The translations under genes and the position numbers were made by a program. From NCBI GenBank assembly GCA_014799475.1, contig JAAVHX010000017.1, positions 1-64,000 of the forward strand: a stretch of DNA of 64,000 bases, in the 5' to 3' direction. Every line of letters starts with the position of its first letter. Within the stretch, counting starts at the first letter, position 1. The notes beneath the pieces are model-generated. The model was not told where the DNA came from. It did not search any database and worked only from the letters and a program-made list of their open reading frames with translations. This document shows positions 33,920-41,593 of the stretch, one piece after another. This stretch comes from Clostridiales bacterium (GTDB lineage: Bacteria > Bacillota > Clostridia > Oscillospirales > Oscillospiraceae).

Positions 33920-34706
33920 CGTGAAGAACATCTATAAGACCTTCAACCCCGGGACGGTGAACGAAAAGACCGCCCTGCGGGGGGTGTCTCTGACGCTGAA
34001 CGACGGCGATTTTGTCACCGTCATCGGCGGCAACGGCGCGGGCAAGTCCACCCTGCTCAACGCGGTGGCGGGGGTGTGGCCGGTGGACGAGGGGACCATC
34101 TCCATCGGCGGGGTGGACGTGACCCATCTGCCGGAGCACAAGCGGGCCCGCCACATCGGCCGGGTGTTCCAGGACCCCATGATGGGCACCGCCGCCACCA
34201 TGCAGATCGAGGAAAACATGGCCCTGGCCGCCCGGCGGGGGAGGAGGCGCACCCTGCGCCCCGGCATCACCCGGGACGAGCGGGAGCACTACCGGGAGAT
34301 GCTGAAGATCCTGGATCTGGGGCTGGAGGACCGGCTCACGTCCAAGGTGGGGCTGCTGTCCGGCGGGCAGCGGCAGGCGCTGACGCTGCTCATGGCCACC
34401 CTGCAAAAGCCCCAGCTTCTGCTGCTGGACGAGCACACCGCCGCCCTGGACCCCAAGACGGCGGCCAAGGTGCTGGACGCCACCGAGCGTATCGTGCGGA
34501 AGGACCATCTCACCACCCTGATGATCACCCACAACATGAAGGACGCCATCGTCCACGGAAACCGGCTCATCATGATGTATGAGGGCAATATCGCTCTGGA
34601 CATCTCCGGGGAGGACAAGAAAAAGCTCACCGTGGAGCAGCTGCTGGCCAAATTCGGCCAGGCCACCGGCTCCGATGAGGCGGACGACAAGCTGCTGTTG
34701 GGCTGA
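33912..34706 (+). CDS. ABC importer ATP-binding protein (TrpZ-like)
   Basis: 264 residues. Walker A GGNGAGKST (about 41-49), signature LLSGGQRQALTL, Walker B LLLLDEHTAALD, H-loop MITHNM. Energises the permease encoded just upstream. Confidence 0.93.
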   Translation: MLDVKNIYKTFNPGTVNEKTALRGVSLTLNDGDFVTVIGGNGAGKSTLLNAVAGVWPVDEGTISIGGVDVTHLPEHKRARHIGRVFQDPMMGTAATMQIEENMALAARRGRRRTLRPGITRDEREHYREMLKILDLGLEDRLTSKVGLLSGGQRQALTLLMATLQKPQLLLLDEHTAALDPKTAAKVLDATERIVRKDHLTTLMITHNMKDAIVHGNRLIMMYEGNIALDISGEDKKKLTVEQLLAKFGQATGSDEADDKLLLG

Positions 34707-34718
34707 AAGGAAAATAGG

Positions 34719-34750
34719 CAACGGCGCACGGAAAGCTGTGCGCCGTTGTT
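34719..34750 (+). terminator. Weak terminator after the importer operon
   Basis: CAACGGCGCAC-GGAAAGCT-GTGCGCCGTTG followed by TTGTGCTTTG. Confidence 0.65.
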
Positions 34751-34796
34751 GTGCTTTGATAAGGTGTGGAAAATCACTGATTTGGAGGATTTTATA

Positions 34797-35282
34797 ATGA
34801 TAGTGCGGGCCTATGAAAAGGAAGATTTGGGTGCAATGATTCAGATCTGGAATGAGGTTGTAGAAGAGGGTGTTGCGTTCCCTCAGGAGGACCTGCTGAA
34901 TAATATCACCGGGACTGAGTTCTTTGCGTCGCAAACCTATTCCGCCGTGGCAGAGGATGAGGATAGCCATACGATACATGGGCTTTATATTCTCCATCCC
35001 AATAATGTTGGGCGGTGCGGGCACATTTGTAACGCAAGCTATGCGGTGGGCTCGGAGGGCAGGGGCCGGCATACCGGGGAGAAGCTGGTCCTGGACTGCT
35101 TGGAGCAAGCAAGAAAGCATGGGTTTAAGATATTGCAGTTTAACGCAGTGGTTGAGAGCAATATCCACGCCAGACATTTGTATGAAAGGCTCGGGTTTAT
35201 TCAACTGGGGACGATTCCCAATGGCTTCCGGATCAAGGAAGAGCAATATAAAAATATCTGTCCTTATTATTATGAATTGTAA
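34797..35282 (+). CDS. GNAT-family N-acetyltransferase
   Basis: 161 residues. The acetyl-CoA binding loop SEGRGRHTGEKLV (about 82-94), IHARHLYERLGF and a C-terminal GFR strand match phosphinothricin/L-amino-acid N-acetyltransferases. GGAGGATTTTATA precedes the ATG. The gene is clearly more AT-rich than its neighbours and has no operon partner, which suggests acquisition. Substrate unknown. Confidence 0.85.
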   Translation: MIVRAYEKEDLGAMIQIWNEVVEEGVAFPQEDLLNNITGTEFFASQTYSAVAEDEDSHTIHGLYILHPNNVGRCGHICNASYAVGSEGRGRHTGEKLVLDCLEQARKHGFKILQFNAVVESNIHARHLYERLGFIQLGTIPNGFRIKEEQYKNICPYYYEL

Positions 35283-35350
35283 TGTTTACCGGCCGAAGCC
35301 GCCCGCCGGGAGACCGGCGGTCGTTTCTTGCGCGAAATTTGGGAATCCTC

Positions 35351-35380
35351 TTGACAACGGCACAGAATAAGCATATGCTT
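35351..35380 (+). promoter_or_regulatory. psuKG promoter with palindromic operator over the -10
   Basis: TTGACA (35351-35356), 17-bp spacer, TATGCT (35374-35379). AAGCATATGCTT (35369-35380) is a perfect 12-bp palindrome covering the -10 box, a natural repressor site. Confidence 0.8.
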
Positions 35381-35412
35381 AATAAAGACAGAAAAGTTTA
35401 GAGGTGACGGCC

Positions 35413-36486
35413 ATGACCCAGCGGGAGCGCCAGATCCTCCGATGGATCGAGGAGGACCCCCTGATCTCCCAGCAGGAGCTGGCGGACAAGGCGGGCATCG
35501 CCCGGTCGTCGGTGGCGGTGCACATCTCCAACCTGATGAAAAAGGGACACATCGCCGGGAAAGGCTACATCGTGTCCACCGCGCCCTATGCCGTGGTGGT
35601 GGGGGGCGTGAACATGGACATCGGCGGCGTGTCCAACGCGGCCCTGATCCCCGCCGACTCCAACCCCGGTGTGGTGCGCATGAGCCTGGGGGGCGTGGGC
35701 CGGAACATCGCCCACAACATGGCGCTCCTGGGGCTGGATGTGCGGCTGCTCACCGCCTTCGGGGACGACGGACACGCCCAGCGCATCGCCGCCTCCTGCG
35801 GAGAGCTGGGCATCGACATCAGCCGGTCGCTGGTGGTGCCCGGGGAGCGCACCTCCACCTACCTGTTCATCGCTGACGAGCGGGGGGAGATGGCCCTGGC
35901 CCTGTCCGACATGGACATTTACCGCCACATCACTCCGGCGTACCTGGCTTCCCGGGCCCAGCTGCTGCAAAACGCCCAACTGGTCATCGTGGACGCCAAC
36001 ATCCCAGCCGATGCCATCGCCTGGCTGGCCCGGCACGTCAAGCCCCCCATCTTTGCCGACCCGGTGTCCACCGCCAAGGCGGAAAAGCTGCGGCCTGTGC
36101 TGGGCAGGCTCCACACCCTCAAGCCCAACCGCATCGAGGCCGAACTGCTGTCCGGTGTGACCATCACCGACGAGGACAGCCTGAACCGCGCCGCCGATGT
36201 GCTGCTGGACACGGGCCTGCGCCGGGTGTTTATCTCCCTGGGCGGGGATGGTGTGCTGTGTGCCGACCACAGCGGCCGGGTGCGCCTGCCCTGCATGAAG
36301 GGGAATATGGTGAATACCACCGGCTGCGGGGACGCGTTCATGGCGGCGCTGGCCTGGGCCTACCTGGAGGGCACCGCGCTGGAGGACACCGCCCGGGCGG
36401 GCCTTGCCGCCGCGGCCATCGCCATGGAGAGCGGCGAGACCATCAACGGCGCCATGAGCGCGGAGGCGCTGAAAGAAAAACTTTGA
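35413..36486 (+). CDS. psuK: Pseudouridine kinase with N-terminal winged helix
   Basis: 357 residues. Residues 1-60 are a winged helix (TQRERQILRWIEEDPLISQQ, then ELADKAGIARSSVAVHISNL). Residues about 63-357 are a PfkB ribokinase-fold kinase with GGVNMDIGG near the start and the anion-hole GCGDAFMAAL (about 308-317). It phosphorylates pseudouridine to pseudouridine 5'-phosphate for PsuG, the next gene. The ATG at 35413 is preceded by GAGGTGA. The fused DNA-binding domain suggests it also represses its own promoter. Confidence 0.88.
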   Translation: MTQRERQILRWIEEDPLISQQELADKAGIARSSVAVHISNLMKKGHIAGKGYIVSTAPYAVVVGGVNMDIGGVSNAALIPADSNPGVVRMSLGGVGRNIAHNMALLGLDVRLLTAFGDDGHAQRIAASCGELGIDISRSLVVPGERTSTYLFIADERGEMALALSDMDIYRHITPAYLASRAQLLQNAQLVIVDANIPADAIAWLARHVKPPIFADPVSTAKAEKLRPVLGRLHTLKPNRIEAELLSGVTITDEDSLNRAADVLLDTGLRRVFISLGGDGVLCADHSGRVRLPCMKGNMVNTTGCGDAFMAALAWAYLEGTALEDTARAGLAAAAIAMESGETINGAMSAEALKEKL

Positions 36487-36535
36487 CCGCGAAACCGTGT
36501 TTCGCTCTGAATGAATAAATAAGGAGGAACTGACC

Positions 36536-37447
36536 ATGAACAAGTATCTTGATATTTCGCCCGAGGTGGCTGAGGCCCTTGCCAACGGCAAGCCCGTGGT
36601 GGCTCTGGAGTCCACCATCATCTCCCACGGGATGCCCTATCCCCAGAATGTGGAGACTGCCCTGGCGGTGGAGAACATCATTCGGGAAAACGGCGCCGTC
36701 CCCGCCACCATTGCCGTTATCGGCGGGCGGCTCAAGGCGGGCTGCACCAAGGAGGAGATCGAATATCTTGGCAAAACGGGCGCCGGGGTCACCAAGGCCA
36801 GCCGCCGGGACCTGGCCGTGCTGTGCGCCCGGGGCCAGGACGGGGCCACCACCGTGACCACGACGATGATCATCGCCCACATGGCGGGCATCAAGGTGTT
36901 TGCCACCGGCGGCATCGGCGGTGTCCATCGCGGCGCGGAGACCACCATGGACATCTCTGCCGACCTGGAGGAGCTGGCCCATACCCCCGTCATGGTGGTG
37001 TGCGCCGGTGCTAAGTCCATTTTGGACTTGGGGCTGACTCTGGAATACCTGGAGACCCACGGCGTGCCCGTGCTGGGCTACGGCACGAAGGAGCTGCCCG
37101 CGTTCTACACCCGGCACAGCGGCTTTGCGGTGGACTACCAGGTGGACACCCCCGAGGAGCTGGCGGCGGCCTTCCGGGCCAGCCTGGAGCTGGGCTTTGA
37201 GGGCGGTATGCTGGTGACCAACCCCATCCCGGAGGAGTACTCCATGGACCCGGCGGTCATCAACGCGGCCATCGACGAGGCCCTGCGGCAGGCGAAGGAA
37301 AACGGCATCCACGGCAAGGAGACCACCCCCTTCCTGCTGGCCAAGGTGAAGGAGCTCACCGGCGGCGACAGCCTGGACTCCAACATCCAGCTGGTGTTCA
37401 ATAACGCCAAGGTGGCGGCTCAGACCGCCGCTTGTCTGGCGAAGTAA
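36536..37447 (+). CDS. psuG: Pseudouridine-5'-phosphate glycosidase
   Basis: 303 residues. Cleaves pseudouridine 5'-phosphate to uracil and ribose 5-phosphate. ALESTIISHGMPYPQN at about 21-36, TVTTTMIIAHMAGIKVFATG, and SILDLGLTLEYLETHGVPV are family blocks. AAGGAGG lies 8 nt before the ATG. With psuK it completes RNA-derived pseudouridine salvage. Confidence 0.95.
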   Translation: MNKYLDISPEVAEALANGKPVVALESTIISHGMPYPQNVETALAVENIIRENGAVPATIAVIGGRLKAGCTKEEIEYLGKTGAGVTKASRRDLAVLCARGQDGATTVTTTMIIAHMAGIKVFATGGIGGVHRGAETTMDISADLEELAHTPVMVVCAGAKSILDLGLTLEYLETHGVPVLGYGTKELPAFYTRHSGFAVDYQVDTPEELAAAFRASLELGFEGGMLVTNPIPEEYSMDPAVINAAIDEALRQAKENGIHGKETTPFLLAKVKELTGGDSLDSNIQLVFNNAKVAAQTAACLAK

Positions 37448-37452
37448 TTAAG

Positions 37453-37486
37453 CAGTCCCCCGGCGCGGCGCGCCGGGGGACTTTTT
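37453..37486 (+). terminator. Terminator of psuKG
   Basis: AGTCCCCCGGCGCG / CGCGCCGGGGGACT, then TTTTT; it faces the minus-strand module. Confidence 0.92.
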
Positions 37487-37489
37487 CGC

Positions 37490-37786
37490 TTAATCGCCGG
37501 ACGCGTAGGCGTCCATAGCGGTTTTCAAGTGGGTCAGAAAGCCGTTCCGGCCAAAGACCAGGATCTTCCACTCTTTGCCGTCCTCCATCCCGATGGTGAC
37601 GGTGGGCAGGAACAGCGCCTTGCTTTTCTCCACGCTCTTGATGCGGCAGAAGGGGAGCTGGAGGTTCCGAATTTCCGGCGGCACCTGGAGCTTCCCCGTG
37701 CGGTAGGTGACCCGTTCGTCGTCCAGGATCAGCCATCCGCCCAGCAGGCCGTGCCAGCACAGACTTGCCGCATATGTTTTTTCCAC
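37490..37786 (-). CDS. Small PH/GRAM-like hypothetical protein
   Basis: 98 residues from a GTG start, with AAGGAGG 7 nt upstream. The strand pattern GGWLILDDERVTYRTGK, FCRIKSVEKSKALFL, VTIGMEDGKEWKILVF and a final helix fits a bacterial PH/GRAM-type fold. Third gene of the DUF6442-like / XRE / PH-like module. Function unknown. Confidence 0.7.
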   Translation of the reverse strand: MEKTYAASLCWHGLLGGWLILDDERVTYRTGKLQVPPEIRNLQLPFCRIKSVEKSKALFLPTVTIGMEDGKEWKILVFGRNGFLTHLKTAMDAYASGD

Positions 37787-37798
37787 GGTGATACCTCC

Positions 37799-38005
37799 TT
37801 AAAAGTAGAACAATTCCTCAAACTTCTTGTCCAGCGCCACACACAAAATCAGCGCCAGCTTGGCGGTGGGGTTGAACTGCCCCGTCTCGATGGAGCTGAT
37901 GGTGTTGCGGGACACGCCCACCAGCTCCGCCAGCTGACCCTGAGACAACTTTTTTTCCGCCCGGGCCTCCTTTAGGCGGTTTTTCAGAATCAGGCTCTCG
38001 TCCAT
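37799..38005 (-). CDS. XRE-family helix-turn-helix regulator
   Basis: 68 residues: RLKEARAEKKLSQGQLAELV and GVSRNTISSIETGQFNPTAK form a complete five-helix Cro/CI domain and little else. Its ATG shares one base with the stop of the membrane-protein gene upstream. It probably represses the module promoter through the CCAAGT half-sites at 38357-38429. Confidence 0.92.
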   Translation of the reverse strand: MDESLILKNRLKEARAEKKLSQGQLAELVGVSRNTISSIETGQFNPTAKLALILCVALDKKFEELFYF

Positions 38006-38331
38006 CAAAAGACCCCCAGCACGTCACGCAGATAGAGCACGAAGAAAAAGATGCAGAAGCCCAGGTAGAGCAGGCCAAGCAGCAGTTCATGGCGCTTACG
38101 GAGCCGGTGGAATTTGACAAAGAACACGGAAGCCAACATAGCCCACATTATGATCCAGACACTGTAGTCCGGCTTGTCTTGGAAGATGGCGTGGAGGACC
38201 GACAGCAGCCCGCTGGCGATCATGCCAATGCCCAAGGCAATGGAGTGAGCCTTGTGCAGCACTTCCAGCTCGACCAGATCCTGATCCCGGTTTTCCTTCC
38301 GGCTTCTCGCTAAAATTTCGTCTTTATCCAT
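38005..38331 (-). CDS. DUF6442-like small membrane protein
   Basis: 108 residues. N-terminal MDKDEILARSRKENRDQD, then three to four membrane helices (about 36-52, 58-74, 83-102) with KFHRLRKRHELL between. The start motif and layout match the DUF6442 family often found beside a small XRE regulator. GGAGGT is upstream of the ATG. Role unknown; the regulator pairing resembles stress-responsive membrane modules. Confidence 0.75.
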   Translation of the reverse strand: MDKDEILARSRKENRDQDLVELEVLHKAHSIALGIGMIASGLLSVLHAIFQDKPDYSVWIIMWAMLASVFFVKFHRLRKRHELLLGLLYLGFCIFFFVLYLRDVLGVF

Positions 38332-38356
38332 AAGGGCAGACCTCCAAATCAGATTG

Positions 38357-38429
38357 CCAAGTTTACTTGGTATTGCTATCATAGCACTGCCAAGTTTTGT
38401 TGTCAATATGTTTTGCAAAGAAAACTTGG
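38357..38429 (-). promoter_or_regulatory. Promoter with CCAAGT operator sites for the XRE module
   Basis: Minus strand TTGACA (38401-38406), 17-bp spacer, TATGAT (38378-38383). CCAAGT-TT-ACTTGG (38357-38370) is a perfect palindrome just downstream of the start site. CCAAGT (38390-38395) and ACTTGG (38424-38429) form a wider pair around the -35. Confidence 0.8.
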
Positions 38430-38606
38430 TATTTCTGTTTCCACCGCCCATGATCCTCCGCCATGCCCCGCCAGCCCGCCGCAGGGAGGCGCAGAAACAT
38501 GGACCCGCCTTAAATCAGTGCCCGCAGATAAGCGGCAGCACCAATAGGGGGAAATCAGTCCCGACTCAGGGCGCCGGGATCGAGTCTGGATGCCCTTGGG
38601 GAAGTC

Positions 38607-38680
38607 CAGGGATACCTAAGGGGCTTCGCCCCTTAGGCGCGCTCTTTGCCTACTTTCTCTCGCGTGAGAGAAAGTAGGCC
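38607..38680 (+). repeat. Paired hairpins in a 378-bp gene-free gap
   Basis: CCTAAGGGGC-TTC-GCCCCTTAGG (about 38612-38635) and GCCTACTTTCTCT-CGCGTG-AGAGAAAGTAGGC (38647-38678), the latter with a perfect 13-bp stem. They lie downstream of the DUF1643 gene stop and may protect or end its mRNA, or be a REP-type repeat. The rest of 38430-38606 shows nothing I can name. Confidence 0.6.
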
Positions 38681-38709
38681 CCCGGAGGGCATCCCCCGGG
38701 GGCGGGAAC

Positions 38710-39327
38710 CTACAGCCCCTCCAGATACGCCCCCACGTCGAAAGGCTCCAGCGGGCTGTCCTTGCGTAAGTACAGCGGATGGTGGGGGTGCCCCGCCTTT
38801 GTCCGCTTCCCGGCGGAGAACCACCGTGCGCCGTGCTTTTCCCCCACCGCGATCATGTCCCGGACGCACTGGGGCAGATAGTCCCGCTTTTCGATGACCG
38901 CCCCCCAGGCCGCCCACACCGCGGGCGCGCCCTCTTTGTCCAAAGACAGCGCGTAGTCAAAGGCCCGCATATTCTCGGCGTGGAGGGCGGCGTTGCGGGA
39001 GCGCTCCATGTCCTCCGGCCGGGTGGCCCGCTGGGCGTAGACGTTGAACATGATGAAGCTGTCGTAGCCGTTGTGGAGGGCCACCCGTTCCACCGATTTC
39101 AGCGTGTTGTCCAGGTCGCCGGGGGCGGCGGTGGAGGGATTCACCCCCACGCAGATCAGGGGCTTTTCCCCCCGGGTGCCCAGGATATACCGATACTCTC
39201 CGTAATGATTGGGCACATAAAGCCATTTCGTAATATCGTAATCAGGGGAGGGGGCCAGCGCCTGGGCCAGGGCGTGATCGAAGGGGATCAGCTCCAGCAG
39301 GGCGGTGTTACCGCTTGGAATGTGCAT
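38710..39327 (-). CDS. DUF1643 protein
   Basis: 205 residues, soluble. YRYILGTRGEKPLICVGVNPSTA (in two parts), FIMFNVYAQRATRPEDM and GKRTKAGHPHHPLYL are the DUF1643 blocks. This family is widespread, also on mobile elements, with no known activity. AGGTGA precedes the ATG. Monocistronic. Confidence 0.88.
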   Translation of the reverse strand: MHIPSGNTALLELIPFDHALAQALAPSPDYDITKWLYVPNHYGEYRYILGTRGEKPLICVGVNPSTAAPGDLDNTLKSVERVALHNGYDSFIMFNVYAQRATRPEDMERSRNAALHAENMRAFDYALSLDKEGAPAVWAAWGAVIEKRDYLPQCVRDMIAVGEKHGARWFSAGKRTKAGHPHHPLYLRKDSPLEPFDVGAYLEGL

Positions 39328-39361
39328 AAAATCACCTCATTGGATATGTTACAAAAGCCCG

Positions 39362-39390
39362 TTGCGGGAAATCCTGCATTGTGGTATGAT
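39362..39390 (+). promoter_or_regulatory. Promoter of the FUSC-sfsA operon
   Basis: TTGCGG (39362-39367), 17-bp spacer, TATGAT (39385-39390) with an extended TGG. Confidence 0.75.
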
Positions 39391-39424
39391 AACGGAATCA
39401 ATTTCAGTCAACGGAGGTACGGCG

Positions 39425-39976
39425 ATGGAACAAAAAAATATCCGGCCCATGACCCCGGAGCGCCGGCGCCGCGTGGGAATGCGCATCATCAAGACGGTGA
39501 TCGCGGTGTTCCTGTGCGGCGTGCTGGCCTTTCTGCGGAACACATCCGCCCTCTATTCCATGTTCGCCGCCCTGTTCTGTGTTCAGAACTCCGCGGGCAA
39601 GACCGTTCACTCGTCCATTGACCGGGTGCTGGGCACCCTGGTTGGCGGCGTGGTGGGGGTGGTAACGGTGCACACGATGGACGCCCTGAATATCCTGCAC
39701 ATTGACCTGCTGCGCTATCTGCTGATGTCCCTGCTCCTCATTCCCGTCATCGAGCTGTGCCTGATCATCAAAAAGCCCGGCTGCGCCGGCATGGCGTGCA
39801 TGGTGATCATGTGCCTGGTGGTGGACCCGGGGGACAAGCCCGCCATCGACTCCATCGAGCGGGTGTTTGAGACGGCGGTGGGGGTGGCGCTGGCCTGCGG
39901 CATCGACGTGCTGCTGCCATACGAGAAGGCAGCCCAGGCCGGAGCGCCGGATGATGAGGGGGAGGATGAAAGGTGA
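39425..39976 (+). CDS. FUSC/ArAE-family membrane protein
   Basis: 183 residues with about five membrane helices. Begins with a basic cytosolic segment, then ALYSMFAALFCVQNSAGKTV and STIDRVLG-like repeats typical of aromatic-acid-exporter family proteins (DUF939). It lacks the large cytosolic domain of full-length members. May export small organic anions. Ends in a GTGA overlap with sfsA. Confidence 0.8.
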   Translation: MEQKNIRPMTPERRRRVGMRIIKTVIAVFLCGVLAFLRNTSALYSMFAALFCVQNSAGKTVHSSIDRVLGTLVGGVVGVVTVHTMDALNILHIDLLRYLLMSLLLIPVIELCLIIKKPGCAGMACMVIMCLVVDPGDKPAIDSIERVFETAVGVALACGIDVLLPYEKAAQAGAPDDEGEDER

Positions 39977-40728
39977 CGTATCAGGACATTCACCCGGCCC
40001 GCTTTATCGCCCGGCCCAACCGTTTCATCGCCCGGGTGGAGGTGGACGGCAGGGAGGAGACCGTCCACGTGAAGAATACCGGGCGGTGCAGGGAGCTTCT
40101 GGTTCCCGGCTGCACCGTATATCTGGAGGGCAGCGCCAACCCCCAGCGCAAGACGAAATTCGACCTGGTGGCGGTGGAAAAGCTCCGCCCGGACGGGCCG
40201 CCCCTGCTCATCAATATGGACGCCCAGGCGCCCAACAAGGTGTTCGGGGAGTGGATGGCGGCGGGACTGGGGGCGGAGCTGGGCCTGCCCAGACCGTCGC
40301 TGCTCCGTCCGGAGACGACCTGGGGGAATTCCCGGTTTGATTTTTACTGGGAGGCTTTGCCTGAATTGCCAGAAAATGAAACGTATGTTTCATGTGAAAC
40401 GCCCGCGCCCCGACGAGGGTTTGTGGAGGTAAAGGGCTGCACCCTGGAAGAGGGGGGCCTCGCCCTGTTCCCCGACGCCCCCACCGAGCGTGGGGTGAAG
40501 CACCTGCGGGAGCTGGCCGCCTGCCATGGGGCGGGGTACGAGACGGCGGTGTGCGTGGTGATCCAAATGGAGGGCATGACGGCGTTCTCCCCCAACGACC
40601 GCACCCATCCCCAGTTCGGCGCGGCCCTGCGGGAGGCCCACCGGGCGGGGGTCAAGGTGCTGGCGGTGGAGTGTGCGGTCACCCCAAACAGCCTGACCAT
40701 GACCAGGCCGGTGCCCGTGCGGCTGTGA
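39973..40728 (+). CDS. sfsA: SfsA-type DNA/RNA nuclease
   Basis: 251 residues. OB-like N-terminus (RFIARVEVDGREETVHVKN, TGRCRELLVPG) and a PD-(D/E)xK core with GFVEVKGCTLEEGGLALFPD and APTERGVKHLREL. Known members cut DNA or RNA non-specifically; the older 'sugar fermentation stimulation' name reflects E. coli effects on maltose genes. GTG start overlapping the upstream stop. Confidence 0.93.
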   Translation: MTYQDIHPARFIARPNRFIARVEVDGREETVHVKNTGRCRELLVPGCTVYLEGSANPQRKTKFDLVAVEKLRPDGPPLLINMDAQAPNKVFGEWMAAGLGAELGLPRPSLLRPETTWGNSRFDFYWEALPELPENETYVSCETPAPRRGFVEVKGCTLEEGGLALFPDAPTERGVKHLRELAACHGAGYETAVCVVIQMEGMTAFSPNDRTHPQFGAALREAHRAGVKVLAVECAVTPNSLTMTRPVPVRL

Positions 40729-40753
40729 GGGCCGCGCGCTTGGAGCGGCGCCG

Positions 40754-41536
40754 TCAGCCCCAGGGATCCACCTGCTCCAGCTCCGAGAGGATGGCGGCAA
40801 TATCTTCCGCCACCCGGCCGGGGGCCTGGTACAGATCCCCGAACAGCCGCTCCAGATTCTCCTCAAAATGGGCGGGCAGGCGCTTGCACCGCTCCCGGCA
40901 GATCTGGATCAGGCGCTTTTCGCCCGGATGGGTCAATTCGTTCATGGCGAACAGCAGGTCAAAATAGGTCTCCAGGAAGCCCGCCGTCCGGTGGTTGACG
41001 CTGACCAGATCCCCCCGCTTGACCGCCTTGGCGAGCTGGGCGTCATAAGCGGGCATGGCAGTGTGGAGCAGCTGCCAGCCGCGGGCCATGATATTCTCCT
41101 TTAATTGGCGGGGGTAGGGGACGGAAAAGCGCTCCTTGATTTGGGTAAGGCGTCCGTCACGGTCGTAGACCACCTTGCAGGTGAGCAGGTTGTGCCACAT
41201 ACAGGTGGTATAGCTGTTGTGGGGCTGGAACCGCTCCACCACCTCCGCGATCCCTTCGGCGAACCCGTCCAGATCCCGGTAGAGGATGTCGATGTCCACC
41301 CCGTTGTTCAGGCGGCAGTTGTCCTCATATTCCCAGAAATGGTTCCCGATCTCCATCACGCGGCAGTATTTGGACAGAATGTGTTTCCGCGTATCCTCGG
41401 GAATGGGGCGGGTGCAGTACAGATAGACGTCGTAGTCGGAGGCCTCGTCATACAGCGCCCCGGCGCGGGAGCCGCCCAGGGCGAGGGCCTCCACCTCGTC
41501 CAGCGCGCAAAGTTCCTCGAACAGCTTGTCAACCAT
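40754..41536 (-). CDS. Nucleotidyltransferase-fold protein with DUF4037
   Basis: 260 residues. N-terminal minimal nucleotidyltransferase motif GGSRAG...SDYDVYLY (about 22-41) and a third acidic site VDIDILY (about 79-85). The C-terminal helical part is DUF4037-like. It could adenylylate a protein or small molecule, as aminoglycoside adenylyltransferase-fold enzymes do; no evidence for resistance. AAGGAGG precedes the ATG. Confidence 0.8.
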   Translation of the reverse strand: MVDKLFEELCALDEVEALALGGSRAGALYDEASDYDVYLYCTRPIPEDTRKHILSKYCRVMEIGNHFWEYEDNCRLNNGVDIDILYRDLDGFAEGIAEVVERFQPHNSYTTCMWHNLLTCKVVYDRDGRLTQIKERFSVPYPRQLKENIMARGWQLLHTAMPAYDAQLAKAVKRGDLVSVNHRTAGFLETYFDLLFAMNELTHPGEKRLIQICRERCKRLPAHFEENLERLFGDLYQAPGRVAEDIAAILSELEQVDPWG

Positions 41537-41593
41537 TTGATGGTTCCTCCTTAGTAATTAAATGATAGGTGGGCGTCGGGCCCATGAATTTTT

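Noticed and set aside
38354-38917. Frames of 83-107 codons over the operator and hairpin region
   Set aside because: They cross promoter and palindrome sequences, have no ribosome sites, and overlap the DUF1643 gene in antisense.
40754-41536. Aminoglycoside resistance gene
   Set aside because: The nucleotidyltransferase motif is shared, but the helical C-terminus is DUF4037-like and there is no resistance or mobile context.
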